From Caballeronia sp. dw_19 (GTDB lineage: Bacteria > Pseudomonadota > Gammaproteobacteria > Burkholderiales > Burkholderiaceae), in assembly GCF_018449515.1 (NCBI RefSeq), contig NZ_JAAVUQ010000018.1:99502-163501 (forward strand): a stretch of DNA of 64,000 bases, given 5' to 3'. Shown here one piece after another: positions 18,863 to 27,719 of this stretch. Both the position numbers and the translations under genes were made by a program. The notes beneath the pieces were generated by a model. That model was not told the DNA's origin. It searched no databases and saw only the letters and a program-made list of their open reading frames with translations. The stretch's first letter is position 1; each line of letters begins with the position of its first letter.

Positions 18863-19903
18863 ATGACCTACTACCTCGTGCCGCTCCTGATCTTTTACCT
18901 CGGCGTAGCCCTGTGCATCGCCTATGGCGGAACCAACCCTGCCGTCGTTTTCACGTGCGCGTTGCCGATGGTCGCGCTGGCCGTTTTGCGCGGCCATACC
19001 GGTACCGATACGGCTGCTTATTACCAGGCATTCACGGATCTTGGCCAGGGCAACGGCTATGGCGGCGAACCGCTGTTCAATGCCTATGCCCAGTTTCTCT
19101 GGGCTATCGATCCCGACCCGCGGTTTGTCGTCAACAGCATTTCGATGACCACGTCGCTGCTGTTGCTACTGTCCATTTCCCGCAGCCGCTTCGGCATCTG
19201 GTTCGGGGGACTGGTACTCATGCCTGGCATGTTCTACGAGCTGACCATGAACGTGATGCGATTCGGTCTCGCATCGTCGATTTTTCTACTCGCGACCCGG
19301 GTGTCGCCACAGCAGAAGCCCCTTCGATACCTCGCTTACGCGGTTATTGGCACCTGCGTGCATTTCTCCTCAGCGCTCCTGTTCGTGCTGTTCATCGCAA
19401 CGACCCGGCGCGGGCACACGTTGATGTTTGTCGGTGTGACGATTGCCGTGATCGGTGGCTCGCTGTTGATGCCCGACTACTTTGCGGACAAGACCAGTCT
19501 CTACACGGGAATATCGGCCCCAAATGCCTCGTCCGGATTGCTCTTCCTGGGAATCCAGATGCTGATGCTGGGCGTGATGATCGCGTACCGAAGGCAGTTC
19601 GCGATCCCACCCGTCGGCTGGCTGATCTGTGCGGTGCTGGCGGCAGTCCTTTATGGCATGACGCAGGTGACCTATGCGGGCATCCGCTTTCAGCTGATCC
19701 TCGTGAACCTGATGCTGGTCGTGCTCTGGCGGCAGTTCTCGCCACCGACTGGACGTATGAAAGCGAATCTGGCGACGTGGCTGTTCATCATCGGACTGAT
19801 CGCGCTCGCGGGACGAATCCACAACATGAGCGATGAAGAAGGGCTCGGGCAGTCTCCGTTCTTGCCTTATCAGGCGGCTCCAGCAATCCAAGGCTTAGGG
19901 TGA
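18863..19903 (+). CDS. EpsG/Wzy-type EPS polymerase
   Basis: The product has 346 residues and about nine to ten hydrophobic segments spread along its length. The stretch RGHTGTDTAAYYQAF near residue 45 is the usual signature of EpsG-like polymerases. Such proteins join repeat units in the periplasm at the expense of the undecaprenyl carrier. The ATG at 18863 has GAGG eight bases ahead. It follows the flippase fusion by 58 bases and ends right before the next glycosyltransferase gene. Polymerases of this class diverge strongly, so the role rests on topology, motif and position. Confidence 0.82.
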   Translation: MTYYLVPLLIFYLGVALCIAYGGTNPAVVFTCALPMVALAVLRGHTGTDTAAYYQAFTDLGQGNGYGGEPLFNAYAQFLWAIDPDPRFVVNSISMTTSLLLLLSISRSRFGIWFGGLVLMPGMFYELTMNVMRFGLASSIFLLATRVSPQQKPLRYLAYAVIGTCVHFSSALLFVLFIATTRRGHTLMFVGVTIAVIGGSLLMPDYFADKTSLYTGISAPNASSGLLFLGIQMLMLGVMIAYRRQFAIPPVGWLICAVLAAVLYGMTQVTYAGIRFQLILVNLMLVVLWRQFSPPTGRMKANLATWLFIIGLIALAGRIHNMSDEEGLGQSPFLPYQAAPAIQGLG

Positions 19904-19909
19904 GTGATC

Positions 19910-21073
19910 ATGCGACAGAAAATCGTACACGTAACGGAAGCACTGGGAGGCGGGGTGCTGCATTGCGTTGCTCTGTTAGCCAATAGACAGGCCGCCGCGG
20001 GCGACGACGTAGTGTTGCTGCATTCGATACGGCACGACACACCATCCCCTGCGAAACTCGACGAGGTTTTCGATAAGCGGGTGCGCCGAAAAGTGATCGG
20101 CATGCGGACATCGATCGGATCGCACGACGTTGTCTCTGCGGTTCGGATCGCGCTTGCTTTCATCTATGAGCGTCCGGACATTATCCATTTGCATTCGTCG
20201 AAGGCCGCCGCTCTGGGTCGCGTCGCCGCACGCATGCTCGGTATGGCTCGGAGAACCATCTATTCTCCGCATGGCTTCGCATTTCTGAAAGAAGATATAT
20301 CGCCGAGAAAGGCGAAGTTCTTCCTCCAGGTCGAACGTATGTTGCACGCGATCGGTGGACATATCGTCGCATGCTCAAAGAGCGAACTGCGTTATGCCCG
20401 AATGTTACTCGCGCGTGCGGAGCGCACGAGCCTTGTCGAAAACGCCGTGGACGTCGCCAATTTTGATCTTGGGTCGGAACAGCGGACAGCGGGATCCGTA
20501 ACCATTTGCACATCTGCCCGGGTTACATATCAGAAAGCTCCATGGCGCTTCACTTCGCTGGCGCGAGATATTTCCGCTTCGTCAAACGTGACGTTTGTAT
20601 GGTTTGGGGACGGCCCAGCGGAAGCGATTGACCGCTGGATCGACCGGGAAACCGTGAATGTGACGGGCTGGATTCCGGCTTCCGACCTTCGGCGACGATT
20701 GGCGCAGTGCGATGTCTTCGTACTCCCTTCTCTTTGGGAGGGTATGCCAATAGCGCTTATTGAGGCTCAAGCTGCAGGCCTTCCTGCCGTCGCCAGCCGG
20801 ATTGTCGGCAACCGCGACGTGATCGTTCATGGTGTGACGGGATTTCTGGCGAACGACGACGAGGAGTTGGCGCACTACACGCTCCAACTGATCAACGACG
20901 CTGAACTACGGTGCCGAATGGGGGCAGCCGCTAAAGCCCATGCCCTCAAACAATTTTCCGACCGACGACTATTCCGTTCATATGTCGGCCTATATCGACA
21001 TCTACTTACGCCAGCGCACTCGAGTCATCTACTGGCGGCTTCCGCGGCTTACCAACACGAGGTAACGAAATGA
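19910..21073 (+). CDS. family 4 glycosyltransferase
   Basis: The product has 387 residues and the GT-B layout: an N-terminal Rossmann half with HVTEALGGGV and IIHLHSSKAAALGR, and a C-terminal half with SLWEGMPIALIEAQAAGLP around residue 275. The two glutamates of EGMPIALIE fit the EX7E motif of family 4. It would transfer one sugar to the growing lipid-linked repeat unit in the cytoplasm. The ATG at 19910 is preferred over a GTG six bases earlier because AGGGTGA sits at a better distance, but both are possible. The stop overlaps the next ATG (ATGA), so translation is coupled. Donor sugar is unknown. Confidence 0.9.
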   Translation: MRQKIVHVTEALGGGVLHCVALLANRQAAAGDDVVLLHSIRHDTPSPAKLDEVFDKRVRRKVIGMRTSIGSHDVVSAVRIALAFIYERPDIIHLHSSKAAALGRVAARMLGMARRTIYSPHGFAFLKEDISPRKAKFFLQVERMLHAIGGHIVACSKSELRYARMLLARAERTSLVENAVDVANFDLGSEQRTAGSVTICTSARVTYQKAPWRFTSLARDISASSNVTFVWFGDGPAEAIDRWIDRETVNVTGWIPASDLRRRLAQCDVFVLPSLWEGMPIALIEAQAAGLPAVASRIVGNRDVIVHGVTGFLANDDEELAHYTLQLINDAELRCRMGAAAKAHALKQFSDRRLFRSYVGLYRHLLTPAHSSHLLAASAAYQHEVTK

Positions 21074-22269
21074 GCAGACTCGATGCCAACCGGCCGATCG
21101 TAAGCAACCCCATTATTTGTGCACCGACAGTTGGGCCTGGTGAACGGGCGGTTCCTATCCCTGATCGACGCAGCAAGCGCATAGCATTTTTTGGCTTCTA
21201 TGGTCGCCACAATTTTGGCGACGATCTTTTCGGATATCTCCTTCAGGAGATCTGTGCGCGAATACCCGGCGTACGTCCGCTAATCGTTGGCGCGTCCCCT
21301 CAGAAGGAGTTGACCAATCGGTTCAATCTTCCCATCGCCCACAGATTATGGACCCGTCCTAGCATTTTGGGAGCGGCGGTTCGAACGCTGACATACCTGT
21401 CGGCATTGATGCGCTCACATGCAGTGGTATTCGGGGGCGGTTCGTTGTTCGGTGCCGACGCATCCGTAGGTTTCGCAAAGCTAATCGTTTTTTCTGGCGC
21501 TCGGCTAAACAAGCCAGTCGCCGCAGTGGGCGTCTCTATCGGGCCGTTCAGGACCGCCGAACGCCGTCAGGCGTTCTTGGAGATCATCCAACGAATCCCT
21601 CATATAGCGGTTCGTGACGAAGCATCAATCAGTGCGGTGGCGGAGACGAAAAACGTCCCCCCTTCGAACCTGGGAGATCTGGCGTTTTCATTGCCTGCCA
21701 TTTACACCCCAAAACGTACGACGGACAGAAAGCGCACCCTTGTCGTCTCCGTTCACCTGCGTGAATACACAGACACAGTGCTCGCAATCCTTGCCGAAGT
21801 TGACAGTAGGAGTCTCGTGGATGAAATAATATTCGCTTCGCTCGACGATGAAAGCATAGCAGTCACGGGGGACATAGCACGGATCTTCGCCCCGTTGAAC
21901 GTCTCCATCGATCGCTTCAAATATGGCGATTCGATAACGGAAGTTATCGACCTGATCGCATCAGCATCGTGCGTTGTGACGTCTAAACTACACGGCGCGA
22001 TTGTCAGCTATGTCTACGACATTCCCACATTGCTATTTTGCTACCAGAGGAAGTGCGCCGAGTTCCTTTCCGACAACGCCCTTCCGGGTCCGCGGGAGAT
22101 ACACCCGTCAGATGACGTTTGCGTTGAACATGTAACTGCATTGCTAACGAGTTCGAGTCCGCCGAGAAAATATCAGCGCGCGCAGTTGCATCTGGGTCAG
22201 TTCATCGACTTCCTCTCGGCGATGATGGATGCGGCACAGCGCACAATTGTCAGTATCGCTAACGTTTGA
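21070..22269 (+). CDS. polysaccharide pyruvyl transferase family protein
   Basis: The product has 399 residues. Family signs are FFGFYGRHNFGDD near residue 41, the glycine-rich VVFGGGSLFG near 120 and SKLHGAIVSY near 308, a conserved region of this family. Members usually add a pyruvate ketal from phosphoenolpyruvate to a sugar of the repeat unit, giving the polymer a negative charge; some relatives have other roles. It is the last gene of the EPS operon and is coupled to the glycosyltransferase before it by ATGA overlap. The IS remnant begins within some 20 bases of its stop. It is unclear whether the original operon continued. Confidence 0.85.
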   Translation: MSRLDANRPIVSNPIICAPTVGPGERAVPIPDRRSKRIAFFGFYGRHNFGDDLFGYLLQEICARIPGVRPLIVGASPQKELTNRFNLPIAHRLWTRPSILGAAVRTLTYLSALMRSHAVVFGGGSLFGADASVGFAKLIVFSGARLNKPVAAVGVSIGPFRTAERRQAFLEIIQRIPHIAVRDEASISAVAETKNVPPSNLGDLAFSLPAIYTPKRTTDRKRTLVVSVHLREYTDTVLAILAEVDSRSLVDEIIFASLDDESIAVTGDIARIFAPLNVSIDRFKYGDSITEVIDLIASASCVVTSKLHGAIVSYVYDIPTLLFCYQRKCAEFLSDNALPGPREIHPSDDVCVEHVTALLTSSSPPRKYQRAQLHLGQFIDFLSAMMDAAQRTIVSIANV

Positions 22270-22279
22270 AAATTTCATT

Positions 22280-22775
22280 CAGATCACTTCTGCTCGAGGG
22301 GGGGCGAAAAACTGGCCCGAATCCCACCGATCGTGAACGACCCGGTTCCAAGCATCACGTTGCGAGCGACACCAACGGCAGGCTGATCGCGGTCATCCTG
22401 ACCGGCGCCAACCGAGACGATGCCACTCGACTTCTTCCGCTGATCGACCCTATCCCGCCGATTCGCGGTTTGCGTGGTCGACCTCTTCGTAAGCCGGTTC
22501 GAAGCCTTGCCGAGCCCGCTTACAACCACGACAAATATCGCCGCCCTCTGCACGTTGACGGCATCCCCACATCGATTGCCCGACGAGGCGAATCTCACGG
22601 AAGCGGTCTTGGCAAAGTCCGCCGGATCGTCGAGCGCACCAATGCATGGCTTCATGGCTTGCGCCGTCTTCACACTCGGTTTGAGCGTCGGGCCGATATC
22701 CACGAAGGGGGCCTTAAACTGGCTCGGTGTCTGATTTACTGGCGAACGCTTCAGTGTTCAGACGACTCTTTCTGA
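22280..22775 (+). mobile_element. 3' remnant of an IS5-type transposase gene
   Basis: An open frame of about 160 codons matches the C-terminal half of IS5-family transposases: KTGPNPTDRERPGSKHH, LTGANRDDATRLLPLID, RRIVERTNAW (with the expected glutamate of the DDE triad) and RFERRADIH. The N-terminal part with the first aspartate is absent and I find no terminal inverted repeat, so it is not mobile. The remnant begins directly behind the EPS operon. This suggests that insertion followed by deletion shaped this edge of the locus. Confidence 0.85.
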
Positions 22776-23407
22776 AAAATCCTCTTGGTTAGTCGGAGAA
22801 GCGTCCATCTGCAACCTCCAAGGGCGTCAGTTTCGTCAGGGATCTGGGCCTGTGCGCAGCTTGGCGTAACTCCGCTCAGGAGTCGCTTATCAAAGTAATT
22901 ACTTCGGGCAATCCCATGTGCATGCGCCGCGTTGATACGGTTGCGTCCTGGATTTTCCTGGCCTCCACGTCACAACCCAGCCGCGGCGCCGGGACAACTG
23001 ACTGCATGCCGCGCCTGCTTGACCCCCAACCTCAAACCCGACGCGATCCGCTGGACGCCTCGAACCATGTCGACTAAGCGCAAGCCATATGGCGTGAACA
23101 CGCGGCGAATCTACCGGTTAATTCCGCCAAGCATATGCGCCTAAAAGTAATTTGTGAATGTAATTGTTGTAATAATGACGTCGAGTATTCATATGATAAA
23201 TGAATTGAAATGACATAAAAAAGTGTCATAACGCGTTGAGAACAAAAGAAAATATATGAGATTTCGTATGAAATTCACTTAACTATAAGTAAAACCGACT
23301 CCGACAAAACGTTGTCCATTTGCGCCACGCGTAATTATTGCTTTTTCAGAAATGTATCATGCGCTGCAACAAATAAGAAAACCTATCAACCGCCATTGAG
23401 AGCAGTC
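22776..23407. other. gap upstream of the first AraC-type regulator
   Basis: About 630 bases. The left part is GC-rich and may hold the last non-coding piece of the IS element, but I see no clear end repeat. The right part (23140-23330) is sharply AT-rich, unlike most of the window, and probably is the promoter region of the regulator. No gene is visible. Confidence 0.5.
23212..23227. promoter_or_regulatory. AT-rich imperfect palindrome shared with 27636-27651
   Basis: The site reads GACATAAAAAAGTGTC, an inverted repeat of GACAY around an A-rich centre. A near copy (GCCATAAAAAAGTGCC) lies in the control region of the paralogous regulator. Both are 160-180 bases ahead of the regulator start codons. 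A binding site for these regulators or a common one is possible; this is inference. Confidence 0.4.
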
Positions 23408-24427
23408 ATGCACACTCAAACGGAGCCATCCCTTTTCCGGGGTACGGTGGCTCAAATCAGACTGAACGACTCACCCGGCCGGAACGGCCAGATAGCCATT
23501 GTCTTGTCCGACGGTTTCTCTCTTCTAGACGTCGGTCTCGTAGCCGAGGTATGTCAGCAAGCCAACCTGGCGAAGCAAGCCGAGCGTCCGGTAGGGATCG
23601 GGTCGTCAGTTGTTTTGCTTTCCGCCCGAGGCGGTTATGTAAAGGATTCTTCATCGGTAGGCATACGCACCGATGCCATCGATGAGCATTTAGGTCTCCG
23701 CTTCGATGGTGTCTTCATCATGCTGGGAACCGAGCGCGACATTGCACTAACCGATTCTTCAATGATGGGACCGCTTCGCAAGTTGCTGTCGAATGCAAGC
23801 ATCGTGGAATGGAACCATCACGCATCCAGATTGGTCGAGGCCACGGGATACCGCCGTCACTCTTCGTTTGGCGTAAGCAGTTCCGGCACCCAATATCAAC
23901 GCCACTCCATCGCGGCGCAAGAGGGTAACCGGTTTGCGCGTCGCGACATAAGCAGTCCGCTCGCTGCAGCGCTGTCGCTGATTCCGGAAAATCTGAGCAT
24001 TGAAATTGCGCGGCGGATTACTCGTCATGTGACGTCACCGAATCTGGATTTCCCCCACTTGGAAACGGACCCATCTGACGAGATCGATGCGACGCACCGA
24101 GTGCAGAAAGCCGGGCAATGGCTTCGCGAGAACTGCAAGCGTTCTATTTCGATTGCGCAGGCCGCGGAGGTCGCGGGGATGAGCGAGCGCAACTTTCTCC
24201 GCCGTTTCAAGGTCGAGACAGGGGTGACGCCGTCAGAGTATTTGTTGAATGCGCGTTTCGAGATCACTTGTCACCTCCTCAAAAAGACGACGCTACCGGT
24301 CGATAAAATCGCGCGTCGCTGCGGCTTAGGGAGTGGAGAACGGCTTTCGCGTATCTTCCGGCGTCGCATGTCGCTCACGCCGAGTGAGTACCGCGCAGCT
24401 CATCGCGGACAGCTCGAGTCGGAATAG
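23408..24427 (+). CDS. AraC-family regulator with a DJ-1/PfpI-like domain (GlxA type)
   Basis: The product has 339 residues from the ATG at 23408, which has GAGAG ahead; a longer reading adds 32 residues that match nothing. Residues 20-185 are a DJ-1/PfpI-like domain (QIAIVLSDGFSLLDVGLV at its start). Residues 228-330 are a twin helix-turn-helix AraC domain with GMSERNFLRRFKVETG and IARRCGLGSGERLSRIFRRR. The usual nucleophile cysteine of the DJ-1 domain is not found (the region reads IVEWNHHASRLVEATG), so it is probably a sensor rather than an enzyme. A close paralogue lies at 26.4-27.5 kb on the other strand. Their position beside the EPS locus and galU suggests EPS control, which is inference. 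Confidence 0.85.
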   Translation: MHTQTEPSLFRGTVAQIRLNDSPGRNGQIAIVLSDGFSLLDVGLVAEVCQQANLAKQAERPVGIGSSVVLLSARGGYVKDSSSVGIRTDAIDEHLGLRFDGVFIMLGTERDIALTDSSMMGPLRKLLSNASIVEWNHHASRLVEATGYRRHSSFGVSSSGTQYQRHSIAAQEGNRFARRDISSPLAAALSLIPENLSIEIARRITRHVTSPNLDFPHLETDPSDEIDATHRVQKAGQWLRENCKRSISIAQAAEVAGMSERNFLRRFKVETGVTPSEYLLNARFEITCHLLKKTTLPVDKIARRCGLGSGERLSRIFRRRMSLTPSEYRAAHRGQLESE

Positions 24428-24747
24428 AAATCTAAAAGTCTTCGCGCCAGGCGGCGGTCATCGGAACGTAGATGCGCGCGATGATGCGGAGCATTGTCGA
24501 CCTCCAAATGCTACCCCTCGCCAAACGCATTCTCCTGGTGCACTGCTTGTAAATCCACGCCTGGTGCTTGGTGAGGCGCTGGTCCGAGAAGGCACGAAAA
24601 TCCTTGCCCCGAACGCTTCCTTGCGCACGCATTCTGAGAAAAAGCGAAGTACACCGAAGATAAGTAGCCCCGGAAGCGAACCGATCTGAGCTGCGTCGTG
24701 ATCGCAAGTATCCGGTGTCCAATCTGCAACTGACCTGGAGCAACGAG
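24428..24747. other. gap with no visible gene
   Basis: About 320 bases between the regulator and a small plus-strand gene. Frames read here on either strand lack ribosome sites and known motifs. It presumably holds the end of the regulator message and the promoter of the small gene. Confidence 0.4.
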
Positions 24748-24993
24748 ATGGATAGTTTGCTGATATTGACGCTGTTCAAGAAGATGGCCGAAAACCCGGC
24801 CTACGGCCAACGTCCGTCGGAAACGGTTGTTTCATTGGCGAGCGTTCTTGCTCGCACGCACGGCATTGTCGGCGATAGCGACTGGGAAGCCATTGCATCT
24901 GCGGGCGCGCTACTGTGGCGGGCGCAGAAAGAGGAAATCGAAGCGTCCACGTTCCTCGCCGAACTGATGAGAACGATGAGACGCGGGCATTGA
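24748..24993 (+). CDS. small hypothetical protein
   Basis: The product has 81 residues from the ATG at 24748, with GGAG seven bases ahead. It looks helical throughout and ends in basic residues (MRRGH). There is no signal peptide or membrane segment, and I do not recognise a family. It stands alone between the AraC-type regulator and galU, which faces it from the right. The clear ribosome site and protein-like composition make it likely real. Confidence 0.55.
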   Translation: MDSLLILTLFKKMAENPAYGQRPSETVVSLASVLARTHGIVGDSDWEAIASAGALLWRAQKEEIEASTFLAELMRTMRRGH

Positions 24994-25080
24994 AGCTGTT
25001 GGGCCGCGGCGTGGCAGCGGCATATTCATATTTTCTGACCCTCCTGACAAGGCATTTTCTGCGAGGAAGCCGCCAACTAA

Positions 25081-25962
25081 TCAAACATGCAAAGCCGACA
25101 TGAACGCCGATAAATAGGCGTTGAAATCCTTAGCCACTTCCGGATGGCGCAGCGCGAATTCCACCGTCGCCTTTAGGTAGCCCAGCTTGCTGCCACAATC
25201 GAAACGGGTGCCGTGATACTTGTGCGCGAGCACTTGTTCGTCAGCGAGCAGCGACTGAATAGCGTCCGTCAGTTGCAGCTCGCCGCCGGCGCCCGGCTTC
25301 AATGCACGGATGTGGTCGAAGATGCGCGGTTTCAGCACGTACCGCCCAACCACGCCCAGATTTGAAGGCGCAACTTCAGGTTCCGGCTTTTCCACAATGC
25401 CCGACAGCTTGAAGATATTGTCTTCCCACTCTTTCCCGTCGATCACACCATACGACTTGGAATCCTGAGCGGGGATCTCCTCCACGCCGATCACCGAGCT
25501 GTGATAGTGATCGAACACTTCGATCATCTGCGTCATCACCGGTGGTGTGCCGTACAACAAGTCGTCCGCGAGAATCACGGCAAACGGGTTGTCGCCCACC
25601 ATCTTTTCCGCGCACAGCACGGCGTGGCCCAGACCGAGCGCTTCGGCCTGGCGCACGTAGAAACAATCCACGTGGCTTGGTTTGATGCTGCGCACGAGAT
25701 CGAGCAGCTTTTGCTTGCCGCGCGCTTCCAGTTCGGCTTCGATCTCATACGACTTGTCGAAGTGATCCTCGATCGCGCGCTTGCTGCGGCCCGTCACAAA
25801 GATCATTTCCGTGATGCCGGCCGCCATGGCCTCTTCGACCGCGTACTGGATCAGCGGTTTGTCGACAACAGGCAGCATTTCCTTCGGGCTGGCCTTGGTC
25901 GCGGGGAGGAATCGGGTACCGAGACCCGCAACGGGAAAAACCGCTTTCGTAACTTTTAGCAT
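25081..25962 (-). CDS. galU: UTP-glucose-1-phosphate uridylyltransferase
   Basis: The product has 293 residues, the usual GalU length. The nucleotide-binding start FPVAGLGTRFLPATKASPKE (residues 9-28), the following MLPVVDKPLIQYAVEEA, ILADDLLYG near 129, KSYGVI and VEKPEPE are all family signatures. It makes UDP-glucose from UTP and glucose-1-phosphate in the cytoplasm. UDP-glucose is the expected donor for the priming transferase of the EPS operon and a precursor of other sugar nucleotides. It is monocistronic here, lying between two AraC-type regulators. Many genomes carry a second galU, so this one could be dedicated to EPS; the window cannot settle that. Confidence 0.97.
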   Translation of the reverse strand: MLKVTKAVFPVAGLGTRFLPATKASPKEMLPVVDKPLIQYAVEEAMAAGITEMIFVTGRSKRAIEDHFDKSYEIEAELEARGKQKLLDLVRSIKPSHVDCFYVRQAEALGLGHAVLCAEKMVGDNPFAVILADDLLYGTPPVMTQMIEVFDHYHSSVIGVEEIPAQDSKSYGVIDGKEWEDNIFKLSGIVEKPEPEVAPSNLGVVGRYVLKPRIFDHIRALKPGAGGELQLTDAIQSLLADEQVLAHKYHGTRFDCGSKLGYLKATVEFALRHPEVAKDFNAYLSAFMSALHV

Positions 25963-26448
25963 CGCCTTGAATGAGTTTTGCCCCTCGTCTGCAGGGTGTC
26001 GAGGGTGCGTGACCGAATTGGGCTTCGATATATACCTTAACCTCCCGTGCCATCGTCATATTGCCTAAATGCTGCGGCAATCGGACATTGGATTTTTCAG
26101 CGGCCTGTGCTGTCATTGGCACCCGGAAGGCATCTTCTTCTGCCAAAGGTGCAGGACGAAATGGTCATCGGGGCACTGCCGGCTGTTGGAGGTATGGCAA
26201 ATGACGAAGGTGGTGCTGGTCATGAACAGGATGCCTTTGGCAGCTCGGCAAGCCGGTTCATGTTGCGTATTCAATTTTCGTATGGATTGGAAGGAATGGA
26301 ACTCTCGTTCACACTTCCGGAGCGGTATAAGAGGACGTCGTCGTGCGTGGCCAATCACGCCGGCATTATCACTGCGCTCAGAGAGTGAGTGCCGCTGGAC
26401 CGAGCAGCGCCGACACCCAACGACGCTTCGTGGCCTATCCTTCCGAGC
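25963..26448. other. gap upstream of galU
   Basis: About 490 bases between galU and the second AraC-type regulator, both on the minus strand. It should hold the galU promoter and the end of the regulator message. A plus-strand frame of 113 codons (26047-26388) crosses it but has no ribosome site or known motif and is not called. No terminator with a T run is seen. Confidence 0.45.
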
Positions 26449-27474
26449 TCAGCCACTACCGAAATCCTTGCGTGCGCAATTGCGGTAGTCGCTCGCGGAA
26501 ATTCCCAGGCGGCGCTTGAATATCTTCGCAAGCCGAGTGCCACTACGCATTCCACAGCGGCGCGCGACTTTGTCGATAGGCAAGGTTGTTGTTATCAACA
26601 ACCTGCAAGCAATGTCGAGACGGGTGCGCAACAAATACTCGGACGGCGGCATGCCAGTTTCGGCCTTGAAATGCCGAAGAAATGTACGTTCGCCCATCGA
26701 CACGCTTTGGGCAATGTCGTCTACCGTGATGGGTCGGGCACAATGCTCTTCTATCCAGCGCGTCGCCTCCTTAATGGTCGACGCGACGTTGGCGTTGGGC
26801 AGGTCCCCGAGGAGCGGCTCGAGCCAGCGGCCGGAGAAGGGCATCAGGCGCTCTGCGATGCCTTCGGCGGTTTCATAGTCGAAATCAGATTTAATAAGCG
26901 ACAGAGCAGTGATAACCGGTGAACCTGCGTTGACGTCGATCACCAGGTCGTTGCCCAGCGCTGGACTGGGCAGCTGGCCTGCCGGCCGTATAGGAATGAT
27001 CATGCCGCGAGCATTGGGCAGGTTCGCACCTTTGAGCAGGAGCGTACCGTTCCCCGCCGCCTGCACGACGCGGACCGTCTGGAACACGCGCCTGAGCCAT
27101 TCTCTTGTCCGGATATCGCCAGCAGCAATCGACGCGCCTTCTCCCCCCGCAATGAACAGTGCGTCGTATCCGGACGACGAGGCGCCCTCCACCGGACTGG
27201 TCTCCATGCTGATGGAGTTTGAACATTGAATCCGGCCGCCCTTGCTTGACAATAAGGATACCGAATAATGAGGCATCTGACCCGACGGCGTTAACGCGAC
27301 CGAGTTGGCTAGGTCAAAGGACTCGACAATCAAACCGATCTCGACGAAAGAGCAGTTCTCGTAGACCAGGATCGCGATCCGCTTTTTGGTCGCGTGTCCA
27401 TGCCGTCGGGTTCCTTGCTCGATCGAGACTAGCTGTCTCGCGTTCGACCAGGATCTTGCGCCCTCTAAGTTCAT
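26449..27474 (-). CDS. AraC-family regulator with a DJ-1/PfpI-like domain (paralogue)
   Basis: The product has 341 residues from the ATG at 27474, with CGAGAAAAAG just ahead; two earlier ATGs are possible. Residues 30-190 are a DJ-1/PfpI-like domain (RIAILVYENCSFVEIGLI). Residues 235-335 form the AraC DNA-binding part (SMGERTFLRHFKAETGMPPSEYLL). This closely matches the regulator at 23.4 kb, so the pair arose by duplication. The DJ-1 nucleophile position reads AAGNGTLLLKGA, with glycine in place of cysteine, again arguing for a sensor role. It is divergent from the unknown gene at 27.7 kb, which it may control. Confidence 0.85.
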   Translation of the reverse strand: MNLEGARSWSNARQLVSIEQGTRRHGHATKKRIAILVYENCSFVEIGLIVESFDLANSVALTPSGQMPHYSVSLLSSKGGRIQCSNSISMETSPVEGASSSGYDALFIAGGEGASIAAGDIRTREWLRRVFQTVRVVQAAGNGTLLLKGANLPNARGMIIPIRPAGQLPSPALGNDLVIDVNAGSPVITALSLIKSDFDYETAEGIAERLMPFSGRWLEPLLGDLPNANVASTIKEATRWIEEHCARPITVDDIAQSVSMGERTFLRHFKAETGMPPSEYLLRTRLDIACRLLITTTLPIDKVARRCGMRSGTRLAKIFKRRLGISASDYRNCARKDFGSG

Positions 27475-27635
27475 CTTTTTCTCGTTTGTGTGTCCTAAAA
27501 TCATTCTAGCCAACAATGAAATGTCGCTTTATCAGCTGTCTCAAAAGGGATACGTATTGTCCGAAATGGTTAAGAAGACCTATCTATAATTGAAAAAAAT
27601 GTATATAAAATTGGTACTAAATATGCTATGAATTT

Positions 27636-27651
27636 GCCATAAAAAAGTGCC
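27636..27651. promoter_or_regulatory. second copy of the AT-rich motif
   Basis: The site reads GCCATAAAAAAGTGCC and shares the core CATAAAAAAGTG with 23212-23227. It lies in the 245-base divergent gap between the second AraC-type regulator and the unknown gene starting near 27720, so it could serve either. Confidence 0.4.
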
Positions 27652-27719
27652 GTGGAGCGCGGTCTACAAAGGCTTGAAGAGCCGTTCAGCGGACTAAACA
27701 CGTCTTCCTACTTAGATGG

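Noticed and set aside
18913..19836. A 307-codon plus-strand frame overlapping the EpsG-like polymerase gene
   Set aside because: It lies in another frame of a gene with a good ribosome site and family motif, and its product is arginine-rich and unlike any protein.
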